From contig NC_092048.1 of assembly GCF_003086295.3 (NCBI RefSeq), positions 87,710,626-87,774,625 of the forward strand: 64,000 bases of DNA. Reading direction: 5' to 3'. Each line of letters opens with the position of its first letter. The stretch's first letter is position 1. The translations under genes and the position numbers were made by a program. This stretch comes from Arachis hypogaea (lineage: Eukaryota; Streptophyta; Magnoliopsida; Fabales; Fabaceae). The notes beneath the pieces are model-generated. The model worked only from the letters and a program-made list of their open reading frames with translations. It was not told the DNA's origin and made no database searches. This document shows positions 32,342-41,703 of this stretch, in pieces.

Positions 32342-34223
32342 TGTTCGAGTTTGGACAACTGATGGTTCATCTTGTTGCTTAGATTGGGTAATTTTATTTT
32401 ATGTTTAAACTTTTTATTTTTATTTTCGAAAAAATAAAAAAAAAATTGTTCTTCAGAGTTTTTAAGAATGAATTCTAGAGCTTCATGAGATATGTTGAAG
32501 CCTGGCTGGCTATTAAGCCATGTCTAATCTTTTGGACTGAGGTTTCCACTTTCCATTGTAGAAAGGACATGTCTGTATTTGTTATGCTAAAGCTTGGCTG
32601 GCCATTTGGCCATGTCTAATTCTTTTATACCGAAGCTTTAAACTAACATTGCACGAATCCTGGAATTCTTATTAAAAATTTTAAATTTCTTTATTTTCTT
32701 TTTCCAAAATAATTTCGAAAAATATAAAAAATTTTAATAAAATCATGAAAACCTAAAAAAAAATTTATGTTTCTTGTTTGAGTCTTGTGTCAAATTTTAA
32801 GTTTGGTGTCAATTGCATGTTTTTAATTTTTCTTGAATTTTTGAAAATTCATCATATGTTCTTCTTTGATCTTCAAGTTGTTCTTGATGATTTTCCTTGT
32901 TTGATCTTTAACTTTTCTTGTTTTGTGTTTTTTGTTATTTTTCATATGCATTTTCGAATTCATAGTATCTAAACATTAAAAATTTTTAAGTTTGGTGTCT
33001 TGCATGTGTTTCTTTCTTTTCTTAAAAAATTTCAAAAATATGTTCTTGATGTTCATCATGATCTTCAAAGTGTTCTTGGTGTTCATCTTGACATTCAAAG
33101 TGTTCTTGCATGCATTATTTGTTTTAATCTTAAGTTCTTATGTCTTGTGTCATTTTGTTGTTTTTCTCTTTCTTCATTAATTCAAAAATTAAAACTAATA
33201 TCTTTCCCTTATTTTACTCATAAGTTTTGAAATTTTGGGTTGACTTAGTCAAAAATTTTCAAAATTTAGTTGTTTCTTATTAGTCAAGTCAAAATTTCAA
33301 TTTAAAAACTTTATCTTTTCAAATCATTTTCAAAAATCAAATCTTTTTCATTTTTCTTTTATGTTTTTCGAAAAATTTTTTAATTAATTTTCACAATCTT
33401 TCTCTTAATTTTATTTAATAATTTTCGAAATTATTGCTAACATTTAATGTTTTGATTCAAAAATTTCAAGTTTGCTACTTTCCTGTTAAGAAAGGTTCAA
33501 TCTTTAAATTCTAGAATCATATCTTTTAGTTTCTTGTTAGTCAAGTCATCAACTTTAATTTTCAAAATCAAATCTTTTTAAATTTCTTTTTCAAATCTTT
33601 TTCAAAATAAATTTCAATCATATCTTTTTAAAAATTTTAATTTCAAAATCTTTTTATAACTTCTTATCTTCTCAAAATTTATTTTCAAATCTTTTTCAAT
33701 TAACCACTTGATTTGTTTATTTTAATTTAAAAAAAGAGTTTACTATTTCTTATCTTTTTCAAAACCACCTAACTACTTTTCTCTCTCATTAATTTCAAAA
33801 ACTAACTAATAATTTTTTCAAAAATCTTTTTAATTAATTAATTTATTTAGTTTTCAATTTGCTTCTATTTCTTTTCTTAAAATTTGAATTCTAACTTATA
33901 ATTAAAATAAAAACAAAAACATTTTTCTTTTCTTCTAAGTAATATTCGAATACTCTCCCTCTCTCTGTGTTCGAATTCCTCTTATTCTCTCTCTACCTCA
34001 TTCTTCTATTCTTATACTCACATAAAGGAATCTCCATACTGTGACATAGAGGATTCCTCTTTTTTTCTATTCTCTTCTTTTTCATATGAGCAGAAACAGG
34101 GATAAAGACATTTTTGTTGAAGCTGATCCTGAACCTGAAAGGACTCTGAAGAGGAAGCTAAGAGAAGCTAAAGCATAACACTCTGGAGAGGACCTTACAG
34201 AAATTTTCAAAAAAAAAGTAGAC
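32342..34223 (+). other. Element D: long T-rich leader
   Basis: About 1.9 kb, very rich in T and in TTTTCAAAATC-like phrases. No gene supported. TTTAAGTTTGGTGT occurs near 32798 and 32986. Two related segments near 32503 and 32590 each contain TGGCTGGC...AAGCCATG or TGGCTGGCCATTTGGCC, able to form short hairpins. A short charged frame at 34087-34178 (MSRNRDKDIFVEADPEPE) could be the original gag start; it ends in a stop before 34224. Confidence 0.5.
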
Positions 34224-35719
34224 ATGGCAGCCGAACCCAACAACAATGGTGGAGATGCAAGGAAGGTGCTTGGTGACTTTACTGCACCAACTTCCGACTT
34301 CTATGGAAGAAGCATCTCAATTCCTGCAATTGGAGCAAACAACTTTGAGCTTAAGCCTCAATTAGTTTCTCTAATGCAGCAGAATTGCAAGTTTCATGGA
34401 CTTCCATTGGAAGATCCTCATCAGTTCTTAGCTGAATTCTTGCAAATCTGTGACACTGTTAAGACCAACGGGGTTAATCCCGAGGTCTACAGGCTTCTTC
34501 TTTCTCTTTTGCTGTAAGAGACAGAGCTAGGATATGGTTGGACTCACAACCTAAAGAAAGCCTAAACTCTTGGAAAAAGTTGGTCAATACTTTCTTGGCC
34601 AAATTCTTTCCACCTCAAAAGTTGAGCAAGCTTAGAGTGGAAGTCCAAACCTTCAGACAGAAGGAAGGTGAATCCCTCTATGAAGCTTGGGAAAGATACA
34701 AGCAATTGATCAGAAGGTTTCCTTCTGACATGCTTTCAGAATGGAGCATCTTATGTATATTCTATGATTGTCTGTATGAATTGTCCAAGATTTCATTGGA
34801 CCACTCTGCTGGTGGATCTCTTCATCTAAAGAAAATACCTGCAGAAGCCCAGAAAATCATTGAAATGGTTGCAAATAACCAGTTCATGTATACTTCTAAA
34901 AGAAATCCTATGAATAATGGGATGACTCAGAAGAAAGGAGTTCTTGAGATTGATACTCTGAATGCCATATTGGCTTAGAATAAAATATTGACTCGGCAAG
35001 TCAATATGATTTCTCAGAATCTGACTGGAATGCAAGCTGCATCCGGCAGTACTAAAGAAGCCTCCTCTGAAAGAGAAGCTTATGACCCTGAGAATCCTGC
35101 AATGGAAGAGATGAATTACATGGGAGAATCCTATGGAAACACCTATAATCCTTCATGGAGAAATCATCCAAATTTCTCATGGAAGGATCAGCAGAAGCCT
35201 AATCAAGGCTTCAATAATAATAATGGTGGGAGAAATAGGTTTGGTAATAACAAGCCTTTTCCATCATCTTCTCAGCAACAGATAGAGAATTCTAAGCAGA
35301 GCCTCTCTGACTTAGAAACCATAGTCTCTGATCTATCTAAGACCACTCTCAGTTTTATGACTGAAACAAGGTCCTCCATCAGAAATTTGGAGGCACAAGT
35401 GGGTCAGCTGAGTAAAAAAGTTACTAAAACTCCTCCTAGTACTCTCCCAAGCAATACAGAAGAGAATCCAAAGAGAGAGTGCAAGGCCATAACCAAAGCC
35501 AAAGTGGCCGAACCTGGAGAGAGTAAAAAGGCAGTGATTTCCAATGAGGGAGACCTTGCTGGACGTCCACTAACCATTAAGGAGTTCCCTGTTGAGGAAC
35601 CAAAGGAATCTGAGGCTCATACAGAGACCATAGAGATTCCACTGAACTTACTGTTGCCATTCATGAGCTCTGATGAGTATTCTTCCTCTGAAGAGGATGA
35701 AGATATTGTTGAAGAGTAA
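34224..35719 (+). pseudogene. Element D: gag, without visible zinc knuckle
   Basis: Gag of a Ty3/gypsy element. From MAAEPNNNGGDARKVLGDF through FELKPQLVSLMQQNCKFHGL and DPHQFLAEFLQICDTVK. A frameshift near 34515 is followed by RARIWLDSQPKESLNSWKKL, FLAKFFPPQKLSKLRVEV, GESLYEAWERYKQLIRRFP. A TAG at 34976 interrupts before NKILTRQVNMISQNL. Then comes YGNTYNPSWRNHPNFSWKDQ, an N-rich stretch and SLSDLETIVSDLSKT / RNLEAQVGQLSKK, probable coiled coil. No C-x2-C-x4-H-x4-C is present in the place where related gags have it, so this copy or family has lost the nucleic-acid-binding knuckle. The TAA at 35717 separates it from protease in the same frame. Confidence 0.85.
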
Positions 35720-36376
35720 GTTGCTCAGTATCTAGGAGCAATCATAAAGCTGAATGCCAAGTTATTTGGTAATGAGACTTGGGAGAATGAACCTCCATTG
35801 CTCATCAATGAACTGAATGTATTGGTTCAACAGAAATTACCTCAGAAGAAACCAGATCCCGGAAAGTTCTTAATACCCTGTACCATAGGCACCATGGCCT
35901 TTGAGAAGGCTCTGTGTGACCTGGTCTCAGGAATAAACCTCATGTCACTCTCTATAATGGAGAAACTAGGTATCTTTGAGGTACAAGCTGCAAGAATCTC
36001 ATTAGAGATGACAGACAAATCAATGAAACAGGCTTATGGACTTGTAGAGGATGTCTTAGTGAAGGTTGAAGGCTTGTACATCCCTGGTGACTTCATAATC
36101 CTAGACATTGGGAAGGATGAGGATGAATCCATCATCCTTGGAAGACCCTTCCTGGCCACAGCAAGGACTATGATTGATGTGGACAGAGGAGAGTTAGTCC
36201 TTCAATTGAATGAGGACTACCTTGTGTTTAAGGCTCAAGGATCTTCTTCTGTAAACATGGAGAAGAAGCATGAAAAGCTTCATCTAATTCTCTCAATACA
36301 GAGTCAAACAGAGCCCCCACACTCAACTTCTAAATTTGGTGTTGGGAGGCCACCATTAAGCTCTGAGTCTCTGTGA
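35720..36376 (+). pseudogene. Element D: aspartic protease domain with altered active site
   Basis: Retropepsin-like domain. The frame is open from just after the gag stop (VAQYLGAIIKLNAKL) to the natural stop at 36374-36376. PDPGKFLIPCTIG leads to the active site, which reads ALCDLVSGINLMSLS (Asp near 35918). Related proteases have DLGAS at this point, so the Gly-Ala after the catalytic Asp is changed and activity is doubtful. ILGRPFLATARTMIDVDRG is the conserved later motif. After SSVNMEKKHEKL the frame ends without entering RT, which is unusual because protease normally continues into RT. Confidence 0.85.
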
Positions 36377-36408
36377 AGCTCTCTAAGAGCTCACTGTCAA
36401 GCTATTGA

Positions 36409-36442
36409 CATTAAAGAAGCGCTTATTGGGAGGCAACCCAAT
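36409..36442 (+). promoter_or_regulatory. Element D: conserved hairpin downstream of protease stop
   Basis: ATTAAAGAAGCGCTT followed by ATTGGG-AGGCAA-CCCAAT, a perfect 6-bp stem. In G, A and B the counterpart follows the end of complete pol; here it follows protease, marking the deletion of RT to integrase upstream of it. Confidence 0.6.
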
Positions 36443-37373
36443 GTTATTTAATTATATTTATTTTTATAGACATTTATTTTCCATTGTCATGTTATGTTTT
36501 CTTTAGGTAGATGATCATGTGAAGTCACAAAAACAGCTGCAGAATTAAAGAAGAATCAAAAACAGCATCAAAAAATAGCACACCCTGGAGGACAGGCTTA
36601 CTGGCGTTTAAACGCCAGTAAGGATAGCAGAATGGGCGTTTAACGCCCAATCTGATAGCATTCTAGGCGTTAAACGCCAGATTTGGCAGACAGACTGGCG
36701 TTTAACGCCAAAAAAGGGTGTCTGGCTGTCTGGCTGGCGTTAAACGCCAGAATTGGCAGACAGACTGGCGTTTAACGCCAGAAAAGGTAGCAGAGATGGT
36801 GTTAAACGCCAGAAATGGCACACAGAGGGCGTTTAAACACCAAAAAGGTGCAGGGACTAGAATTCCTTGACACCTCAGGATCTGTGGACCCCACAGGATC
36901 CCCACCTACCCCAACTCACTCTCTCTCCTCTTCACACCTCTCCATAACACTCTTCCCAAATACCCTTAACCATTCACCTCAATACCTATTTCCCAAACAC
37001 CATTCACCTATCAAATCCTACCCTCTTCCCCATGACCTCCTCACCACTCACATCCATCCTCTATTCCCCAAAAACCCATCATAAAACACCACCTACCTCA
37101 CCATTCAAATTCAAAACATTTCTCTCCTAAACCTAACCCCCTCTTACACGAATTCCCTCTCCCTCTTATCCTATAAATACCCCTCCTTACCACCTTCAAT
37201 TTCACACATCATAAACACTTACACCCCCCCTTGGCCGAATTCAACACACCCCTCTATCTCCTCCATTTCTTCTTCTTCTACTCCTTTCTTTCTTTCTTTT
37301 TTCTCGAGGACAAGCAAACCTTTTAAGTTTGGTGTGGGAAAAAGCTCTGCTTTTTGTTTTTTCATAACCATTA
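36443..37373 (+). other. Element D: spacer with motif array and TATA box before env-like ORF
   Basis: No gene supported. Motif array at 36600-36840 (separate entry), then a C-rich stretch (36890-37250). TATAAATA at 37172-37179 lies 202 bases upstream of the env-like ATG. GGCCGAATTC near 37222 and AAGTTTGGTGT at 37325 also occur in element G. It resembles an internal promoter and leader. Confidence 0.55.
36600..36840 (+). repeat. Element D: array of GGCGTTTAACGCC palindromes
   Basis: Seven or eight copies of CTGGCGTTTAACGCCAG or close variants in 240 bp (for example near 36601, 36633, 36665, 36697, 36733, 36767, 36800, 36828). Spacing is mostly 30-37 bases. The same motif is in the U3 of both D LTRs and in solo LTR E. 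Confidence 0.85.
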
Positions 37374-38531
37374 ATGGCACCTAAGGCCGGAGAAACCTCT
37401 AGAAAGAGGAAAGGGAAGGCAATTGCTTCCACCTCTGAGTCATGGGAGATGGAGAGATTCATCTCAAAGATCCATCAAGACCACTTCTATGAAGTTGTAG
37501 CCAAGAAAAGGGTGATCCCCGAAGTCCCCTTCATGCTCAAAAAGAGTGAATATCCGGAGATTCGACGTGAGGTTCAGAGAAGAGGTTGGGAAGCTCTCAC
37601 CAACCCCATCCAACAAGTCGGAATCTTAATGGTTCAAGAATTCTATGCTAATGCATGGATCACTAAGAACCATGATCAAAGTATGAACTCAAATCCAAAG
37701 AATTGGCTCACAATGGTTCGAGGGAAATACTTAGATTTCAGTCTGGAAACCGTGAGGTTGGCATTCAATTTGCCAATGATGCAAGGAGATCCTCATCCTT
37801 TTACTAGAAAAGTTAACTTTGATCAAAGGTTGGACCAAGTCCTCATAGACATTTGTGTGGAAGGAGCTCAATGGAAGAGAGACTCCAAAGGTAAGCCAGT
37901 TCAACTGAGAAGGCGTGACCTCAAGCCTGTGGCTTGAGGATGGTTAGAGTTCATCCAACACTCTATCATTCTTACTAGCAACCAGTCTGAAGTTACAATA
38001 GACCGGGCTATCATGATCCATAGTATCATGAATGGAGAGGAAGTAGAAGTTCATGAGATCATACCTCTAGAACTATACAAGGTGGCAGACAAGGCCTCCA
38101 CTTTGGCAAGGTTAGCCTTCCCTCATCTCATCTGTAACCTATGCAATTCAGCTGGAATTGTCATAGAGGAAGACATACTTATTGAAGAAGACAAACCCAT
38201 CACTAAAAAGAGGATGGAGCAAACAAGAGAGCCCACTCATGGACCTCAACAAGAGCATGAGGAAGTTCCTCATCAAGAAATCCCTGAGATGCCTCAAGGG
38301 ATGCATTTTCCTCTACACAACTATTGGGAGCGACTCAACACCTCTTTAGGAGAATTGAGTTCCAACATGGAGCAACTAAGAGTGGAGCACCAAGAGCACT
38401 CCATCATCCTCCATGAAATCAGAGAGGACCAAAAGGCCATGAGAGAGGAGAAAAAAAGGCAAGGAAGAGATATTGAGAAGCTCAAGCACTCCATAGGATC
38501 TTCAAGAGGAAGAACTAGCCGCCGTCACTAA
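37374..38531 (+). pseudogene. Element D: env-like ORF, one nonsense codon
   Basis: 385 codons in one frame from MAPKAGETSRKRKGKAI, a basic N-terminus, to RGRTSRRH. It belongs to the family databases call putative plant transposon protein. Landmarks: FISKIHQDHFYEVVAKKRVI, RREVQRRGWEALTNP, LMVQEFYANAWITKN, WLTMVRGKYLDFSLETVRLAF. A TGA at 37935 (probably from CGA or AGA) interrupts before GWLEFIQHSI. Then NQSEVTIDRAIMIHSIMNGE, EVHEIIPLELYKVADK, LARLAFPHLICNLC, and a Glu/Gln-rich coiled-coil-like end (NMEQLRVEHQEHS, REDQKAMREEKK). It is the least damaged env-like ORF here. No signal peptide or membrane segment is visible, so an envelope role is not supported by sequence. Confidence 0.85.
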
Positions 38532-39655
38532 GGTGGACCCGTTCTTTAATTTTCTTGTTCTTATTTTTCTGTTTTTCATTTCTACGCTTTTTTTTTTTTG
38601 TCTATGTTTGTGTCTTCATTACATGATCACTAGTGTCTATGTCTTAAAAGCTATGAAAGTTCCATGAATCCTTCACCTTTCTTAAATGAAAAATTTTTTC
38701 TGAAAAAGAAAAAGAAGTACATGAGTTTCGAATTCTATCTTGAAAATAGTTTAATTATTTTGATGTGGTGGCAATACTTTTTGTTTTCTAAACGAATGCT
38801 TGAACAGTGCATATTTTTTATAGTGAAGTTTATGAATGTTAAAATTGTTGGCTCTTGAAAGAATAATGAAAAAAAAGAGATATATTATTGATAATCTGAA
38901 AAATCATAAAATTGATTCTTGAAGCAAGAAAAAGCAGTGAAAAATACAAAGCTTGCAAAAAATAAAAATTAAAAAATAATGGCAAAAAATAAAGAAAAAG
39001 AAAGAAAAAAAAAGAAAAAGCAAGCAGAAAAAGCCAATAACCCTTTAAACTAAAAGGCAAGGGTAAAAAGGATCTAAGGCTTTGATCATTAATGGATAGG
39101 AGGGCCCAAAGGAATAAAATCCTGGTCTAAGCGGCTAAATAAAGCTGTCCCTAACCATGTGCTTGTGGCATGAAGGTGTCAAGTGAAAAGCTTGAGAGTG
39201 AGCGCTTAAAGTCGTGGTCCAAATCAAAAAGAGTATGCTTAAGAACTCTAGGCACCTCTAACTGGGGACTCTAGCAAAGCTGAGTCACAATCTGAAAAGG
39301 TTCACCCAGTTATGTGTCTGTGGCATTTATGTATCCGGTGGTAATACTGGAAAACAAAGTGCTTAGGGTCACGGCCAAGACTCATAAAGTAGCTGTGTTC
39401 AAGAATCAACATACTGAACTAGGAGAATCAATAACACTATCTGAATTCTGAGTTCCTATGGATGTCAATCATTCTGAACTTCAAAGGATAAAGTGAGATG
39501 CAAAAACTGTTTAGAGACAAAAAGCTACTAATCCCGCTCATCTAATTAAGACTAATCTTCATTGATATTTTTGAAATTTATTGTATTTTATCTTCTTTTT
39601 ATCCTATTTTGTTTTTAGTTGCTTGGGAACAAGAAATAATTTAAGTTTGGTGTTG
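38532..39655 (+). other. Element D: noncoding 3' region
   Basis: No gene supported. A-rich tracts with AAAGAAAAAG repeats occur at 38940-39030. A structured-looking stretch spans 39100-39400 (phrases such as CTGTCCCTAACCATGTGCTTGTGG). TTTAAGTTTGGTGTTG touches the 3' LTR at 39642-39655, where a polypurine tract would be expected; it is not a clean purine run. Confidence 0.55.
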
Positions 39656-41341
39656 TGATGAGCGGATAATTATACCCTTTTTGGCATTATTTTTACATAG
39701 TTTTTAGTATGTTTTAGTTACTTTTTATTATATTTTTATTAGTTTTTATGCAAAAATCACATTTATGTACTTTACTATGAGTTCGTGTATTTTTCTGTAA
39801 TTTCAAGTATTTTCTGGCTGAAATTGAGGGATCTGAGCAAAAGTCTGATTCAGAGGCTGAGAAAGGACTGCAGATGCTGTTGGATTCTGATCCTCCTGCA
39901 CTCGAAATGGATTTTCTGGAGCTACCAAAGCCCAATTGGAGCGCTCTCAATTGCATTGGAAAGTAGACATCTTGGGCTTTCCAGCAATATATAATAGTCC
40001 ATACTTTTTTCGAGATTTGATAGCTCAAACTGGCGTCTAAACGCCAGCCCGAGACCCTTTTCTGGCGTAAAACGCCAGAACTAGCACCAAAACTGGAGTT
40101 AAACGCCCAAACTGGCATCCAAGTTGGCGTTTAACTCTAGAAATGGCCTATTCACATGTAAATCTCTATGCTCAGCCCAAGCACACACCAAGTGGGCCAC
40201 GGAAGTGGATTTCTACACTATCTGCACTTAGTTACTTATTTTCTGCAATCCCTAGTAACTAGTTTAGTATAAATAGCACTTTTTACTATTGTATATAGAT
40301 ATTTTAGCTTGGAATCATCTATATTTCACTTTTATATTACGATGGCCAGCCTAGACCTTTTTCTCTTATGTATTTTCTACGATGGAGTTTCTACACCTCA
40401 TAGATTAAGGTGCGGAGCTCTGCTGTTCTTCATGAATTAATGTAAGTACTATTGTTTCTCTTTCAATTCACGCCTACTTCTTCTCCAAGATATACTCTTG
40501 TACTTAATTTAGTTAAGTCAGAATGAAGGGGTGACCCGTGACAATCACCCACTATCTTCGTTACTCGCTTAGCCAAGATCCGCGTGCCTGACAACCACAA
40601 GCGGTCTACATGATGTTCAACGTAGTCATTGGACGACAGCCGGAGTATATTCTCTTGGGTCTCTGATCTACGGACCGAGTCCGTGAGATTAGAACCTTCG
40701 TGGTATAGGCTAGAACCAATTGGCAGCATTCCTGAGATACAAAAAGTCTAAACCTTGTTTGTGATATTCCGAGTAGGATCTGGGAAGGGATGACTGTGAC
40801 GAGCTTCAAACTCGCGAATGTTGGGCGCAGTGACAGTGTGCAAAAGGATAGAGAGATCCTATTCTGATGCTAGTGAGAACCGACAGATGATTAGCTGTGC
40901 GGTAGCTGTACCTGGTATTTTTCATCCGAAACGATAAATCCGACAGTTGATTAGCCGTGCAGAAACCGTACCTAGTAATTTTCATCCGAGAGGATCATAC
41001 AGCTTGCCATGGAAGGGAGCATGCATGATTGGAAGAAGACAATAGGAAAGCAGAGGTTCAGAAGCAACAAAACATCTCCAAACGCTTATCTGAAATTTCC
41101 ACCAATGAATTACATAAGTATCTTATTTTATTTTATGTTTTATTTATCTTTTAATTATCAAAAACTCATAACCATTTAAATCCGCCTGACTAAGATTTAC
41201 AGGATGACCATAGCTTGCTTCAAGCCGACAATCTCCGTGGGATCGACCCTTACTCACGTAAGGTATTACTTGGACGACCCAGTGCACTTGCTGGTTAGTT
41301 GTGCGGAGTTGTGAAAGGTGTGATCACAATTTTGTGCACCA
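39656..41341 (+). repeat. Element D: 3' LTR
   Basis: 1,686 bp, aligned end to end with the 5' LTR; differences are scattered substitutions, a deletion near 40342 (loss of the CATTCGGCTATG piece) and an insertion near 40735. TATAAATA at 40268-40275. Confidence 0.93.
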
Positions 41342-41700
41342 GATATTACAGCCCAAAGGACAGGCATTCATCATGTACATTTTCTATGTGTTTGCTTGCT
41401 TTGCCTACTTGCATCTTTTGCCTAAATGTATAACATGCTTATTTGCTTCCTGGTTTACTTGCTATATATGGCTATTATTTGTGTTTTACATGTTTATATA
41501 TACTTGTGATTTCTACTGGGAATGAGGAGGTTTGGTAGGTGGTGGCGATGGGATCGCATGGAGGTTAGGCTGGCGAAGGCTGTGAGACAGCAGTGCATTT
41601 AATAGTTAGAAAATCCTTAAGGCTTAGATAACCCTTTATGATTCTATTAAATATTTCTAAGTTTGAATCTTATATTTGAATCTCAAGATGACTGTTTTGG
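41342..41700 (+). repeat. Element C: 3' LTR, third segment
   Basis: Starts with the GATAT duplication of D and continues the LTR with GGACAGGCATTCATCAT, a phrase that also occurs in solo LTR H read on the minus strand. The end of the LTR is not seen; sequence passes into a LINE fragment at about 41700. Confidence 0.65.
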
Positions 41701-41703
41701 TTG

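Larger units (their letters stand above)
30637..41341 (+). mobile_element. Element D: non-autonomous Athila-like LTR retrotransposon (gag-protease-env-like, no RT/INT)
   Basis: 10,705 bp with two LTRs (30637-32316, 39656-41341) and perfect GATAT duplications (30632-30636 and 41342-41346). A primer-binding site, long T-rich leader, gag, protease and an env-like ORF follow in order, but there is no RT, RNase H or integrase between protease and the post-pol hairpin. It would depend on enzymes supplied in trans. From memory, the LTR start and GGCGTTTAACGCC motifs resemble the abundant peanut FIDEL/Feral group, in which Feral is described as the non-autonomous partner; this match was not tested. 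Confidence 0.92.

Noticed and set aside
36600..36840. CRISPR-like array of regularly spaced repeats
   Set aside because: Plant retrotransposon context, variable spacing, imperfect short palindromes and no cas genes.
41342..41700. Start of a separate retroelement after D
   Set aside because: It follows the GATAT duplication and continues the LTR of element C.
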